NCBI GenBank assembly: GCA_005889405.1
Contig: VBFY01000063.1
Span: 1-64,000 of the forward strand
DNA: 64,000 nucleotides
Source of the DNA: Chloroflexota bacterium
Lineage (GTDB): Bacteria; Chloroflexota; Limnocylindria; P2-11E
Reading direction: 5' to 3'
Shown here: positions 1 through 10,097 of the stretch, piece after piece
How the letters are laid out: the number at the start of each line of letters is the position of its first letter
Numbering within the stretch: position 1 is the stretch's first letter
Notes under the pieces: generated by a model
The model's input: only the letters and a program-made list of their open reading frames with translations
What the model was told of the DNA's origin: nothing
Database searches by the model: none
Program-made: the position numbers and the translations under genes

Positions 1-316
1 AAACTCGTACCGCGAAAGATGCCGCGTGTCCCAGGCATAAAGTCCCGCGCCGCGGCGAGAGGGTCCGCGGATGTCGCCACCCTTTGTCGCGACGAATACG
101 AGGCCGGATCCCTTAAGAGACAGACCGGGCCGTTCGGGCTTGCGCGCGCGCTTCGCCAACCGCGAGACCCTAGCGGGCCCTCGGCTCCGACGCGACGAAC
201 GTCGCCCGCTCGGCGACGCCAGCGCGTGCAAGTTCATTTTTTGGTCTTTTCAATGCCGGGCCGTCGCAGCCATCCTTCCGAAGGCGCTGAAATCTGAGGC
301 TGTTGGGGAGGACACG
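1..316. other. Gene-free upstream region
   Basis: I see no convincing gene here. Open frames exist on both strands but show only Arg/Pro/Ser-rich shadow translations. The one compositional feature is an A/T-rich patch around 232-256 (a run of T residues), which could belong to the promoter of the following secreted protein. A GGGGAGG ribosome-binding site lies at the right end of the stretch. Confidence 0.4.
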
Positions 317-1597
317 ATGAGATCAACGACGTCGAAGCTCCACCGAATGCTCTTGGTGTCACTGCTCGTGACCGCGGCGGTCGGAGGCCCGACGGCCACG
401 CGATCGGTCGCCGCGGATCTCGACGTGGTGCTCGAGTGGAACGCGCTGGCGATCTCGACGATGAGCAGTCAACCCCCGTTCGCACAGGCGCGCTTCGCAG
501 CGATCGCGCAGCTCGCGGTATTCGAAGCCGTGAACGCCGTCACGAGTGACTACCAGCCCTACCTTGGGACGATCGATGCGCCGGACGGTGCGTCGGCCGA
601 CGCGGCAGCAGTGGCCGCGGCGCACGCAGTGCTCAAGAACTACTTTCCGGCGAGCGCGACGTCCCTCGACGCGGCCCGGGCGAGCTCGCTCGCTGCGATC
701 CCGGACGGCACGGCCAAGGACGACGGCATCGCGACAGGTGTCGCCGCGGCCGCCGCGATGATCGCGGCCCGAGTGGGCGACGGCTCCGCACCGCCCACGA
801 ACAAGCCGCCGGGGCCGGCAGCCCCGGGCGTGTGGCAGATGACGCCGAGCTGTCCAGCTGCCGGCGGTATCTTCTTCAACTGGCAGAACGTGACGCCGTT
901 CGGCATCGACAGCGTCGCGAGCTTCATGCCCGGTCCGCCGCCGTCGCTCACCAGCAACACCTACACGAAGGACTATCTGGAGGTGAAGACGGTCGGGAGC
1001 CTGAGCAGCACGGCGCGACCGCAGGACCGCGCCGATGTGGTGCGGTTCTACGCAGTGTCCTCGCCGACGAGGGTGCTGAACGACGCGGCACGGCAGGTCT
1101 CCGTTGCGCAGGGTCGCTCACTGTCCGAGAACGCGCGCGCCCTCGCCCTCCTGAACATGGCGATAAGCGACAGCCTGGTGACCTCGTTCGCCACGAAGTA
1201 CCACTACAACTGGTGGCGGCCAGAAACGGCGATCCGTGCCGGCGACACAGATGACAATCCGAAGACGAATCCCGACGCTAGCTTCGTCCCCTTCATCACG
1301 ACGCCGTGCTTCCCGAGTTACCCGTCGAACCACGCGAGCGGAACGGGCAGCGGTGCCGAGATCCTTCGCCGGCTCTATGGCGCCGGTGGCCATTCGATCA
1401 CTCTCTCGAATCCCGCGGTCGCCGGGATCACCCTTCACTACACGACGTTCAAGCAGATCACGGACGATGTTGACGACGCGCGCGTCTACGGCGGGATCCA
1501 TTTCCGGTTCGAGCAGGAGGTTGGTGGCCGTCTGGGGCGCGACATCGCGACCTACATCGTCAAGCATGATCTGCGCGGTCCCGACGATCCCGACTGA
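317..1597 (+). CDS. Secreted vanadium-dependent haloperoxidase / PAP2-like protein
   Basis: This 426-residue protein has the three-part signature of the vanadium haloperoxidase/PAP2 phosphatase fold: a WWRPETAIR block near residues 299-306, a PSYPSNHASG block near 334-343 with the catalytic-type His, and a GGIHFRFE block near 393-400 with the Arg that binds the oxyanion. Family members oxidise halides with hydrogen peroxide using vanadate, or act as phosphatases; the sequence alone does not say which. The N-terminus is a signal peptide (basic residues, then a hydrophobic stretch to about residue 33), so it should act outside the cytoplasm. The start at 317 was chosen over an upstream in-frame ATG because GGGGAGG lies 5 bases before it and the signal peptide begins there. 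It is monocistronic, with a hairpin after the stop. Confidence 0.8.
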   Translation: MRSTTSKLHRMLLVSLLVTAAVGGPTATRSVAADLDVVLEWNALAISTMSSQPPFAQARFAAIAQLAVFEAVNAVTSDYQPYLGTIDAPDGASADAAAVAAAHAVLKNYFPASATSLDAARASSLAAIPDGTAKDDGIATGVAAAAAMIAARVGDGSAPPTNKPPGPAAPGVWQMTPSCPAAGGIFFNWQNVTPFGIDSVASFMPGPPPSLTSNTYTKDYLEVKTVGSLSSTARPQDRADVVRFYAVSSPTRVLNDAARQVSVAQGRSLSENARALALLNMAISDSLVTSFATKYHYNWWRPETAIRAGDTDDNPKTNPDASFVPFITTPCFPSYPSNHASGTGSGAEILRRLYGAGGHSITLSNPAVAGITLHYTTFKQITDDVDDARVYGGIHFRFEQEVGGRLGRDIATYIVKHDLRGPDDPD

Positions 1598-1616
1598 CGG
1601 GGCAGCAACCCAATTA

Positions 1617-1653
1617 CGAGAGGGCCCCGGCAAGCACTGCCGGGGCCCTCTCG
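1617..1653 (+). terminator. Perfect 16-bp hairpin after the haloperoxidase gene
   Basis: The two arms (1617-1632 and 1638-1653) are perfectly complementary over 16 bases, mostly G/C, with a 5-base loop AGCAC. No T-run follows, so termination would rely on stem strength or Rho. It lies 20 bases after the stop codon, the usual place for a terminator. Confidence 0.65.
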
Positions 1654-1721
1654 CGAACAGCGTGCGATAGCTCTTAGCGAACTTTCATCCTTTATGAGGA
1701 CTCGCGGCGCAGGATGAGCCC

Positions 1722-2939
1722 ATGCGAAAGCTCCTCATCGGTCTCGCGATCGTCCTCACCAGCTGCGCGGGTCAAGTGGATCTCGGGCGCGCTGTCCAGC
1801 AACTGCAGCGGCCCGCCGCCTCGTCGCCGGCCGCTGCCGCCGCTGATGCGACCGCCGAGGCGGTGAAGCAGGTGATCGAGACCGCCGACCGCGCGCAGGA
1901 GAAGGCGTTCGCGACGGGCAATCCTTTCGTCATGCGCGACACCGCGACGGCCGACTACTACGACGAGCTGACGCAGATCAACAGCGATCTCGCGCGCGGC
2001 GGGGTCACGGGCTTCACGCTCGTCGGCATCGAGTGGGGCGACGTGACGATCTCGGGTACGACAGCGGCGGCCACCGCGTACGAGACCTGGCGCACGACGT
2101 ACACCGACGGATCGCAGGACCAGCGCACCGATCGAAACGACTACGCACTCGTCCTCGACAACGGTGCGTGGAAGATCCAAGCCGACGTCCAGCCCAGCGC
2201 GCAGGGCGTCACGCCCGGATCGGGCACGGCGCCACAGACGCAGCCGGACACCACCACCACGACGCCGGCGCGCATCTCCGACACGTCGAGTAACTGGTCG
2301 GGCTACGTCGCGAGCGGCGGGACGTACACGTCCGTCACCGGCACCTGGATCGTTCCGCAGGTCGGCTCGACGACGACTGGCGCCGACGCGACCTGGGTCG
2401 GCATCGGGGGCGTGAGCGGCACCGATCTCATCCAGGCGGGAACGCAGGCAACGGTCTCCGGCGGCGATGTCAGCTACGAAGCCTGGACCGAGATGCTGCC
2501 CGATTCGTCGCGCACGGTCTCGCTCGCTGTCGCAGCCGGCGACTCGATCACCGTCAGCATCACCGAGCAGGCGAGTGGGCAGTGGCTCATCACGATGGTG
2601 AACAACACGACGAAGGCCACATACCAGCGGACCGTTCGCTACAGCTCGTCGCGCTCATCAGCGGAGTGGGTCCAGGAGGCGCCGAGCGCGGGCCGCGGGA
2701 TCATCCCGCTCGACGACTTCGGCACCGTTCGCTTCACCGCCGGCAGCGCGGTGCGCGATGGCAAGACGCAGGGCCTCGGCGCCCTCGGCGCGACGGCGGT
2801 CGCGATGATCAACCGCGCGGGTCAGGCGATCGCGCAGCCTTCGACGCTCGGCGCCGACGGCAGCTCCTTCACGGTCACACGCACGAGCGCGCCCGGCACG
2901 GTGCAGGGCGGCGGGCGCACCTTCCGCCGGCGCCCGTGA
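1722..2939 (+). CDS. Lipoprotein with C-terminal glutamic peptidase (G1/eqolisin) domain
   Basis: The N-terminus is a lipoprotein signal with lipobox LTSC (Cys15), so the 405-residue product should be anchored outside the membrane. Residues about 45-150 resemble a small SnoaL/NTF2-like domain (conserved Trp and Tyr, ending in GAWKIQAD). A Thr/Pro/Gln-rich linker follows. From about 185 onward is an eqolisin-type domain: NWSGYV, TGTWIVP, DLIQAG with candidate catalytic Gln238, YEAWTEMLPD, and SAEWVQEAP with candidate catalytic Glu315. In the fungal enzymes a Gln/Glu pair cleaves proteins at acid pH. The assignment is from motifs; activity is inferred. No partner gene is linked; a promoter for the tRNA-Thr/tuf unit starts 20 bases after the stop. 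Confidence 0.75.
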   Translation: MRKLLIGLAIVLTSCAGQVDLGRAVQQLQRPAASSPAAAAADATAEAVKQVIETADRAQEKAFATGNPFVMRDTATADYYDELTQINSDLARGGVTGFTLVGIEWGDVTISGTTAAATAYETWRTTYTDGSQDQRTDRNDYALVLDNGAWKIQADVQPSAQGVTPGSGTAPQTQPDTTTTTPARISDTSSNWSGYVASGGTYTSVTGTWIVPQVGSTTTGADATWVGIGGVSGTDLIQAGTQATVSGGDVSYEAWTEMLPDSSRTVSLAVAAGDSITVSITEQASGQWLITMVNNTTKATYQRTVRYSSSRSSAEWVQEAPSAGRGIIPLDDFGTVRFTAGSAVRDGKTQGLGALGATAVAMINRAGQAIAQPSTLGADGSSFTVTRTSAPGTVQGGGRTFRRRP

Positions 2940-2960
2940 GCCCGCGTTTCGGGGCTTTCC

Positions 2961-2990
2961 TTGACCCGCCGAGGCGGACAGGCGGATAAT
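2961..2990 (+). promoter_or_regulatory. Sigma70-type promoter for tRNA-Thr/tuf
   Basis: TTGACC at 2961-2966 and GATAAT at 2985-2990 are separated by 18 bases. Transcription would start near 2997 and run through tRNA-Thr and tuf into the ribosomal protein genes. Confidence 0.7.
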
Positions 2991-3011
2991 CTTCTGGACC
3001 CAGCGGCTCGA

Positions 3012-3038
3012 GGGAGTTGCGCCAAGCAACTCTCTTTT
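3012..3038 (+). terminator. Hairpin plus T-run between promoter and tRNA-Thr
   Basis: GAGTTGC (3014-3020) pairs with GCAACTC (3026-3032) around a GCCAA loop and is followed by TTTT at 3035-3038. It looks like an intrinsic terminator, yet it lies about 15-40 bases after the predicted start of the tRNA-Thr/tuf transcript. It may therefore be a leader attenuator rather than only an end signal for the peptidase gene upstream. Confidence 0.55.
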
Positions 3039-3059
3039 CGTGTCCGGAAAAAGAGCTCT

Positions 3060-3132
3060 GCCCACCTAGCTCAGTTGGTAGAGCACGTCCTTGGTAAGGA
3101 CGAGGTCTCGGGTTCGATCCCCGAGGTGGGCT
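3060..3132 (+). tRNA. tRNA-Thr (GGT anticodon)
   Basis: The cloverleaf closes fully: acceptor GCCCACC/GGTGGGC with discriminator T, D-arm with AGCTCAGTTGGTAGAGC, anticodon stem CGTCC/GGACG with loop TTGGTAA (anticodon GGT), and T-arm TCGGG/CCCGA with loop TTCGATC. CCA is not encoded. It lies 23 bases upstream of tuf and is probably cotranscribed with it, as tRNA genes are with tuf in several bacteria. Confidence 0.95.
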
Positions 3133-3155
3133 CTAGTTAGAAGGAGAGACACAGC

Positions 3156-4355
<1,200 letters not shown>

Positions 4356-4366
4356 GCAACGCATAG

Positions 4367-4675
4367 ATGGCAAAGCAGCGCATCCGGATCCGGCTCAAGG
4401 CCTACGACCACAAGCTGATCGATCAGTCCGCCGCGCAGATCGTCGAGACCGCGCAGCGGACCGGGTCGACGGTCACGGGTCCGGTCCCGCTGCCGACGCG
4501 CATCGAGAAGTTCACGGTGATCCGCAGCCCGTTCATCTACAAGGACTCGCGTGAGCAGTTCGAGATCCGGACGCACAAGCGCCTCATCGACATCAACGAT
4601 CCGTCGCAAAAGACGGTCGACGCCCTCATGAAGCTGAACCTTCCGGCCGGCGTCGACATCGAGATCAAGCTCTAA
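4367..4675 (+). CDS. rpsJ: 30S ribosomal protein S10
   Basis: The product has 102 residues, the normal length, with the typical [13 protein letters not shown] start, a P-L-P-T-R-I segment, and the Q-F-E-I-R-T-H-K-R block. S10 lies in the 30S head and, with NusB, in antitermination complexes. It opens the S10-spc-alpha superoperon, 11 bases after tuf and 11 before rplC, and probably shares the tRNA-Thr/tuf promoter. Confidence 0.98.
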   Translation: MAKQRIRIRLKAYDHKLIDQSAAQIVETAQRTGSTVTGPVPLPTRIEKFTVIRSPFIYKDSREQFEIRTHKRLIDINDPSQKTVDALMKLNLPAGVDIEIKL

Positions 4676-4686
4676 AGGACCAAGAC

Positions 4687-5358
4687 ATGACCGACGAGAC
4701 CACCACGACAGAGACGACCGAGCAAGCCGCGGCGCCGGCGATGGCGAAGGCCGTCATCATCGGCCGCAAAGTCGGCATGCTCCAGCATTTCCGACCCGAT
4801 GGGTCGGTGGTGGGCGCGACGGTCATCGCGACCGAGTCGAACCTGATCACGCGCGTGGCCACCAAGGAGCGCGACGGCTACACCGCGGTGCAGATCGGCT
4901 TCGGTGCCGTCGCCGAGAAGAAGATGTCGAAGGGCGAGCGCGGACATCTCGGGGAGCTGCCGCCGCTCAAGCACCTGCGCGAGGTCCGCGTCGATGACGT
5001 GACCGGCTTTGTCCCCGGGCAGCGCATCGGCGTCGACAGCTTCGCGGTCGGCGACAAGGTCCACGTCACCGGCATCTCGAAGGGCAAAGGCTTCCAGGGT
5101 CCGGTCCATTTGCACCACTTCACGCGCGGGCCGAAGTCCCACGGCTCGGACCACCTGCGCCGCCAGGGCTCGGTCGGCTCGGGCACGACGCCCGGCCGCG
5201 TGCTCAAGGGACTGCGCATGGCCTCGCATCAGGGTGTGGACCGCGTCACCGTGAAGAACCTGGTGGTGCTGCGCGCCGATGGGGAGCGCTCGCTCCTCAT
5301 CCTGTCCGGCGCGATCCCCGGCCCGCGGAACGGCGTCGTGATGGTGAAGAAGGCCTGA
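4687..5358 (+). CDS. rplC: 50S ribosomal protein L3
   Basis: The product has 223 residues. The family core starts at about residue 19 (MAKAVIIGRKVGM); before it lies a Thr/Glu/Ala-rich extension, so an internal ATG at 4741 is an alternative start. ATG 4687 is preferred because AAAGGA lies just upstream. Conserved landmarks are GKGFQG, FTRGPKSHGSDHLRRQGSVG and PGRVLKGLRMA. L3 binds domain VI of 23S rRNA near the peptidyl transferase centre. Its stop overlaps the rplD start (TGATG). Confidence 0.96.
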   Translation: MTDETTTTETTEQAAAPAMAKAVIIGRKVGMLQHFRPDGSVVGATVIATESNLITRVATKERDGYTAVQIGFGAVAEKKMSKGERGHLGELPPLKHLREVRVDDVTGFVPGQRIGVDSFAVGDKVHVTGISKGKGFQGPVHLHHFTRGPKSHGSDHLRRQGSVGSGTTPGRVLKGLRMASHQGVDRVTVKNLVVLRADGERSLLILSGAIPGPRNGVVMVKKA

Positions 5359-6359
5359 TGGCGAAGACCGAAGAGAAGACCAAGAAGGGCGCTCCCGCGG
5401 CGAAGTCGGGCGCACGACCGTCAGCCGCGGCAGCGAAGCCGGCGACGAAGAAGACGACGGCCGCGAAGGCGACCGCGGCGAAGGCGCCGCCGAAGGTCGC
5501 GGCGAAGGCCGCGGAGCCGAAGGCCGCACGGAAGTCGGCCGCGCCCGCGAAGCGTGTGGTCGCGCGACCGGTCACGCGCGTCGCGCGCCGCGCCGAGCCC
5601 CCGCGTCAGCGCGAGGCGGCGCGCGAAGAGCAGCCCAAGCGCGCGAAGGTCGCCGCGCGCGCGCTCCCGACCGCGCCCGACGGCCAGGCGCCGCTCATCG
5701 CGGCGGACGGCTCATCGTCCGGATCGATCGCACTTCCGGCGGCGTTCCTGAAGGGCGCATCGCGCGCGGCGACGCTCTTCCAGGCGTTCATCGCGGAGCG
5801 GGCCAACGCGCGGCAGGCGACGGTCGCGACGAAGAACCGCGCTCGCGTGGCCGGCGGCGGCAAGAAGCCATGGGCCCAGAAGGGCACCGGTCGCGCGCGT
5901 CAGGGCAGCATCCGCTCGCCACTGTGGCGCCACGGTGGCGTGGTGTTCGGACCGAACGGACGACGCTACGAGCAGCGCATGCCCGAGAAGATGCGGCGCG
6001 CCGCGTTCGGCGAGGCCGTGAGCGAGCGCGCCGCCGCAGGTCGCGTGCTCGTGCTCGAGGAGCTTCGATTCGACGGCGAGCGCCCGCGCACGCGCGAGGT
6101 CGTCGCGTGGCTCCGCCAGATCGGCGACACCGGCCGCACGATGGTCGTCTCGCCGGAGCTCGATGAGCGCGTCGGCCGCGCGGTGGCGAACCTCCCCGAC
6201 GTCGAGCTGCGCACGCCCGGTTCCCTGCGACTCTCGGATGTCATGGAGTCGGACACGCTGATCGTCACGCGCCCGGCGCTCGATGCTCTCGCGGCGCGCG
6301 CCGGCGGCGAGCGACGGACTCAGGGGCCAGGCGCAGCCGGCGAAGGGAGCAGGGGTTGA
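5358..6359 (+). CDS. rplD: 50S ribosomal protein L4 with long Ala/Lys-rich N-terminal extension
   Basis: L4 normally has about 200-210 residues; this one has 333. The first roughly 110 residues are low-complexity Ala/Lys/Pro/Arg sequence with AAK and AAKA steps, resembling a histone H1 tail. The recognisable L4 core follows: [27 protein letters not shown] in the exit-tunnel loop region, [16 protein letters not shown], and a C-terminal Rossmann-like half. L4 helps assemble 23S rRNA and lines the exit tunnel. The tail is basic enough to bind RNA or DNA, but its role is unknown. The start overlaps the L3 stop. Confidence 0.95.
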   Translation: MAKTEEKTKKGAPAAKSGARPSAAAAKPATKKTTAAKATAAKAPPKVAAKAAEPKAARKSAAPAKRVVARPVTRVARRAEPPRQREAAREEQPKRAKVAARALPTAPDGQAPLIAADGSSSGSIALPAAFLKGASRAATLFQAFIAERANARQATVATKNRARVAGGGKKPWAQKGTGRARQGSIRSPLWRHGGVVFGPNGRRYEQRMPEKMRRAAFGEAVSERAAAGRVLVLEELRFDGERPRTREVVAWLRQIGDTGRTMVVSPELDERVGRAVANLPDVELRTPGSLRLSDVMESDTLIVTRPALDALAARAGGERRTQGPGAAGEGSRG

Positions 6360-6646
6360 GAGGAACTCTCGTGCTGCTGCGCCCGGTCATCACCGAGCGC
6401 TCGATGACGGAGACGGGCAGCGGTCGCTACACGTTCGAGGTCGCGAAGGACGCGACGAAACAGGAGATCGCGGCCGCCGTGGCGGAAGCGTTCAAGGTGG
6501 ACGTCGTCGACGTGAACACCATGACCGTTCGCGGCAAGGAGCGCCGACTCGGCCGCCGCATCGGTCGGAGACCGGACTGGAAGAAAGCCATCGTCACCAT
6601 CGCCCAAGGTCAGAAGATCGAGCGCTACTTCGTGGAAGGGGTCTAA
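6356..6646 (+). CDS. rplW: 50S ribosomal protein L23
   Basis: The product has 96 residues and conserved [11 protein letters not shown] near the start and YTFEV...A-T-K-Q-E-I in the middle, ending in a Lys-rich strand. L23 lies at the tunnel exit and is the docking site for trigger factor and SRP. I use the TTG at 6356 because it overlaps the L4 stop (TTGA) and GGGAG lies 7 bases upstream; a GTG at 6371 is possible. Confidence 0.95.
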   Translation: MRGTLVLLRPVITERSMTETGSGRYTFEVAKDATKQEIAAAVAEAFKVDVVDVNTMTVRGKERRLGRRIGRRPDWKKAIVTIAQGQKIERYFVEGV

Positions 6647-6649
6647 AGG

Positions 6650-7486
6650 GTGCCGCTGAAGCAATACAAAGCGTTCACACCGGTCCGCCGCTTCCGGCAG
6701 TCGGCGTCATACGCGGAGATCACAAAGGACAAGCCCGAGAAGAGCCTGACGGAACGCAAGCTGCGACAGGCCGGCCGCAACGCTCAGGGCCGCGTGACCA
6801 CGCGCCACCGCGGGGGCGGCGAGAAACGGCGCTACCGGATCGTTGACTTCAAGCGCAACAAGGACGGGATCCCCGCGCGCGTGCTCGCGATCGAATACGA
6901 CCCGAACCGCTCGGCGCGCCTCGCGCTGCTCGGGTACCGCGACGGCGAGAAGCGCTACATCCTGGCGCCGAACGAGCTCAAGGTCGGCGACACCGTGCTC
7001 TCCGGCCCCGAGGCCGAGGCGCGCGTCGGCAACTGCCTGCCGCTCGAGCACATCCCGACCGGCACGACGATCCATGGTGTCGAGCTCCAGCCCGGGCGCG
7101 GCGCGCAGCTGGTGCGCGCCGCCGGTGGTATGGCACAGCTCGTCGCGAAGGAAGGCGAGTTCGCCCAGATCCGTCTCCCGTCGGGTGGCATCCGCGTCGT
7201 GCAGGTGCGCTGCCGCGCGACGGTCGGACAGCTCGGCAACGTCGAGCACGAGAACCGCAAGATCGGCGGCGCAGGGCACAAGCGCCGCATGGGTTGGCGA
7301 CCGGCCGTCCGTGGCGTCGTGATGTCGCCGCGCGACCACCCGCACGGTGGTGGCGAGGCGAAGTCTCCCGTTGGCGGCCAGGCGCAAACGCCGTGGGGCA
7401 AGCCCGCGATGGGCCTCAAGACGCGGCGCAACCCGAAGACGGATCGCTTCGTGACCGAGCGTCCAAAGAAGAGGAAGAGCAAATGA
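6650..7486 (+). CDS. rplB: 50S ribosomal protein L2
   Basis: The product has 278 residues, the full family length. Landmarks are [11 protein letters not shown], the [18 protein letters not shown] block, [14 protein letters not shown], and the C-terminal [16 protein letters not shown] loop with the conserved His near the peptidyl transferase centre. The start codon is GTG with only three bases after the L23 stop. The stop overlaps the rpsS start by four bases. Alanine codons are mostly GCG, the usual pattern of this genome. Confidence 0.98.
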   Translation: MPLKQYKAFTPVRRFRQSASYAEITKDKPEKSLTERKLRQAGRNAQGRVTTRHRGGGEKRRYRIVDFKRNKDGIPARVLAIEYDPNRSARLALLGYRDGEKRYILAPNELKVGDTVLSGPEAEARVGNCLPLEHIPTGTTIHGVELQPGRGAQLVRAAGGMAQLVAKEGEFAQIRLPSGGIRVVQVRCRATVGQLGNVEHENRKIGGAGHKRRMGWRPAVRGVVMSPRDHPHGGGEAKSPVGGQAQTPWGKPAMGLKTRRNPKTDRFVTERPKKRKSK

Positions 7487-7782
7487 CCCGTTCGATCCGG
7501 AAGGGCCCGTTCGTCCACGACTCGCTCAAGAAGAAGATCGAGCAGCTCAACGCGCGCAACGAGAAGAAGGTGGTCAAGACCTGGTCGCGCGCATCGCTCG
7601 TGCTCCCGACGATGGTCGGCCACACGATCGCCGTGCACGACGGTCGCCGTCACGTGCCGGTCTTCATCACGGAGAACATGGTCGGTCACCGCCTGGGCGA
7701 GTTCGCGCCGACGCGGACGTTCCGCGCGCATGGTCGCGGCGCCGCCGCCGAGACGGCCGCGACCGTGAAGCCGGGGGCATGA
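7483..7782 (+). CDS. rpsS: 30S ribosomal protein S19
   Basis: The product has 99 residues, starting [15 protein letters not shown] and containing [10 protein letters not shown] and the GHKLGEF-like motif [15 protein letters not shown]19 forms part of the 30S head with S13 and contacts the A-site finger. It starts inside the L2 stop (ATGA overlap) and ends inside the L22 start. The C-terminal Ala/Thr-rich tail is a few residues longer than usual. Confidence 0.97.
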   Translation: MTRSIRKGPFVHDSLKKKIEQLNARNEKKVVKTWSRASLVLPTMVGHTIAVHDGRRHVPVFITENMVGHRLGEFAPTRTFRAHGRGAAAETAATVKPGA

Positions 7783-8123
7783 CGATGGAAGTGCGCGCGT
7801 CCGCGAAGTTCCAGCGGTTCTCGCCCCGCAAGGCGAGGCTCGTGACCGACCTCATCACCGGGAAGTCGGCTGAGGAGGCGATCTCGATGCTCGAGAACCT
7901 GCCGAAAGGCGCGGCGCTTCCGATCGGCCGGGTCGTGCGGTCGGCGGTCGCGAACGCGGAGAACAACTTCAACATGACGCTCGAGAATCTGTATGTGAAG
8001 CGGGCCATCGCCGACGAGGGCCCGCGCATGAAGCGCATCTGGATGCGTGGCCGCGGGCGGCGCGACACGAAGCTGCGCCGCACGAGCCACATCACCGTGG
8101 TCGTCGACGAAAGGAAGGCTTAA
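7779..8123 (+). CDS. rplV: 50S ribosomal protein L22
   Basis: The product has 114 residues, with [12 protein letters not shown] near the N-terminus and the long beta-hairpin segment [25 protein letters not shown] that reaches into the exit tunnel, where macrolide-resistance mutations fall in other bacteria. It is translationally coupled on both sides by 4-base and 1-base overlaps with rpsS and rpsC. Confidence 0.97.
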   Translation: MTMEVRASAKFQRFSPRKARLVTDLITGKSAEEAISMLENLPKGAALPIGRVVRSAVANAENNFNMTLENLYVKRAIADEGPRMKRIWMRGRGRRDTKLRRTSHITVVVDERKA

Positions 8124-8881
8124 TGGGTCAGAAGGTCCATCCGCTGGGGTTCCGACTCGGGTTCGTGAAGACGTGGAACGCGAAGTGGTACGCCGGATCG
8201 AAGAACTACCCGATCCTCCTCAAGGAGGACGTGACGATCCGCGCGGCGATCCGCGCTCGACTGCGCGACGCGGCGATCTCGCGCATCGACATCGAGCGCT
8301 CCACGAACCAGGTCACGGTGACGATCCACACCGCGAAGCCGGGCGTCGTGATCGGTAAGGGCGGCGCGAAGGTCGAGGAGCTGCGCCAGGTCCTGGGGAA
8401 GACCACCGGCAAGGCCGTGAAGGTGAACATCTTCGAGATCCGTTATCCGGAGCTCGACGCGGTCCTCATCGCGGAGAACGTTGCGCAGCAGCTCGAGCGA
8501 CGGGTGTCCTTCCGGAAGGTGCTCAAGCAGACCGTCCTCCGATCGATGAAGTCGGGCGCGAAGGGCGTGCGCGTCGCCGTGGCCGGCCGGCTCGGTGGCG
8601 CGGAGATGAGCCGGCGCGAGTGGGAGCGCGAGGGTCGCGTCCCGCTGCACACGCTGCGCGCGGATATCGAGTTCGGCCGCGCGATCGCCAAGACGACCTT
8701 CGGCACGATCGGCGTGAAGGCCTGGGTCTACAAGGGCGACATCGAGCCCACGCCGCGGCAGGTCGCGCAGAACGCGCCCGGCAGCGGCGCGCAGCGTCCC
8801 GTGGCGCCGCCGGCACCTGCCCCGGCGCCTGCACCGGCACCCGTGACTGTCGCGAGCACACCGCCGGCGGTGGGGGTCTAG
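8123..8881 (+). CDS. rpsC: 30S ribosomal protein S3
   Basis: The product has 252 residues. It carries [13 protein letters not shown] at the start, a KH domain with [16 protein letters not shown] (about 72-87), and the [13 protein letters not shown] block of the C-terminal domain. S3 helps form the mRNA entry channel and its helicase activity. After about residue 215 there is a Pro/Ala-rich tail (repeated P-A-P) not found in standard S3 proteins. The start overlaps the L22 stop by one base. Confidence 0.97.
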   Translation: MGQKVHPLGFRLGFVKTWNAKWYAGSKNYPILLKEDVTIRAAIRARLRDAAISRIDIERSTNQVTVTIHTAKPGVVIGKGGAKVEELRQVLGKTTGKAVKVNIFEIRYPELDAVLIAENVAQQLERRVSFRKVLKQTVLRSMKSGAKGVRVAVAGRLGGAEMSRREWEREGRVPLHTLRADIEFGRAIAKTTFGTIGVKAWVYKGDIEPTPRQVAQNAPGSGAQRPVAPPAPAPAPAPAPVTVASTPPAVGV

Positions 8882-8883
8882 CG

Positions 8884-9339
8884 ATGCTGCAGCCGAAGCG
8901 CATGAAGCACCGCAAGTTCCAGCGCGGCCGCATGAAGGGGCACGCGCAGGCCGGCGCGACGATCGCGTTCGGCGACTACGGGCTACAGGCGCAAGAGCCG
9001 TGCTGGATGACCGCGCGCCAGATCGAAGCCGCGAGGCGAGCGATCGTCCATCACTTCAAGCGTGGTGGAAAGGTGTGGTTCCGTCCGTATCCGGACAAGC
9101 CGGTAACGAAGAAGCCCGCCGAGGTCCGCATGGGATCGGGAAAGGGCGCGCCGGACCACTGGGTCGCCGTGATCCGCCCGGGCCGGATCCTGTTCGAGGT
9201 CGCCGGCGTGAGTGAGGGCCTGGCGAAGGAAGCCCTGCGCCTTGCCTCGTACAAGCTTCCGATCAAGACGAAGTTCGTATCCCGAGAGGGCCAGGAAGGG
9301 GGCGGCAGTGCAACTGAAGGAAATGCGGAGGCTGTCTGA
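8884..9339 (+). CDS. rplP: 50S ribosomal protein L16
   Basis: The product has 151 residues starting [17 protein letters not shown], followed by [19 protein letters not shown] and [16 protein letters not shown]16 organises the A-site region of the large subunit. The ATG at 8884 begins three bases after the S3 stop. The last 15 or so residues (Gly/Glu/Ala-rich) extend beyond the normal end and overlap the rpmC start. Confidence 0.97.
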   Translation: MLQPKRMKHRKFQRGRMKGHAQAGATIAFGDYGLQAQEPCWMTARQIEAARRAIVHHFKRGGKVWFRPYPDKPVTKKPAEVRMGSGKGAPDHWVAVIRPGRILFEVAGVSEGLAKEALRLASYKLPIKTKFVSREGQEGGGSATEGNAEAV

Positions 9340-9508
9340 CACCGAGCTCGCCGACGAGCTCAGGAGCGCGAAGGAAGAGCTCTTCGACTTCCGCTTCAAG
9401 CTGGCGACCCGCCAGCTGAAGAACTATCGCGGGCTGCCCGCCGCCCGCCGCCGTATCGCGCGTGCGCTGACCGTGCTGCAGGAGCGAGAGAGAGCGACGA
9501 ATGGCTGA
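9308..9508 (+). CDS. rpmC: 50S ribosomal protein L29
   Basis: The product has 66 residues, the standard length, and forms two helices: [16 protein letters not shown] and then [16 protein letters not shown]...[13 protein letters not shown]29 sits beside L23 at the tunnel exit. I chose GTG 9308, inside the end of rplP, because AGGAAGGGGG precedes it by a normal distance; a longer frame upstream is only the shadow of rplP. Confidence 0.93.
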   Translation: MQLKEMRRLSDTELADELRSAKEELFDFRFKLATRQLKNYRGLPAARRRIARALTVLQERERATNG

Positions 9509-10097
9509 GAAGACCACCAAGAAGGTAACGGCCGCGAAGTCCACCGCCGCGAAGACGACGGCGGCGAAGAAGACCACGGCCGCGAAGAAGACCACCACCG
9601 CGGCACCGCGCGCGGCCGCGACCGCTCCGCGTCCCGCGGTCCGCAAGACCGTGACGCGCAAGCGCGCCGCGGCCACGGTGTCGCATTCTGCGGCGGCGAC
9701 GCAGGCCGTCACCGGCTGGCGCCGCTTCCATCGCAAGAGCAAGGTCGGTGTGGTCGTCTCGGCGAAGCAGCCGCGAACCGTCATCGTGACCGTCGAGCGC
9801 CTGCGCGAGCACCCGATCTACCGGAAGGTCGTTCGCGTGCGCAAGCGCTTCGCGGCGCACGACGACGCGGGCGACGTTCGCGAGGGCGACCTCGTGCGCA
9901 TCCAGGAAAGCCGCCCGTACAGCGCGACCAAGCGCTGGCGGGTCGTCGAGGTCATCTCGCGGCTCGGTGAGGCCGGCGCGGCTGCGCCACGTCCCGCCGA
10001 CATCGAGAAGGCGCTCGAGGAGTCCGAGGGCGCGGCGGAATTCCTGTCCAAGCCGGCCGACGAGGGCGATGAAGAGACGGAGGAGACCGAGGCTTGA
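9501..10097 (+). CDS. rpsQ: 30S ribosomal protein S17 with Ala/Lys-rich N-terminal and acidic C-terminal extensions
   Basis: S17 is normally about 80-90 residues; this product has 198. Residues 1 to about 70 are a Lys/Ala/Thr repeat tract (AAKKTT steps). The OB-fold core follows: [61 protein letters not shown]. After about residue 155 comes an acidic tail rich in Glu and Asp. S17 binds 16S rRNA helix 11. The opposite charges of the two tails could let them interact with each other or shield rRNA binding, which is speculation. The start overlaps rpmC by 8 bases. Confidence 0.93.
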   Translation: MAEKTTKKVTAAKSTAAKTTAAKKTTAAKKTTTAAPRAAATAPRPAVRKTVTRKRAAATVSHSAAATQAVTGWRRFHRKSKVGVVVSAKQPRTVIVTVERLREHPIYRKVVRVRKRFAAHDDAGDVREGDLVRIQESRPYSATKRWRVVEVISRLGEAGAAAPRPADIEKALEESEGAAEFLSKPADEGDEETEETEA

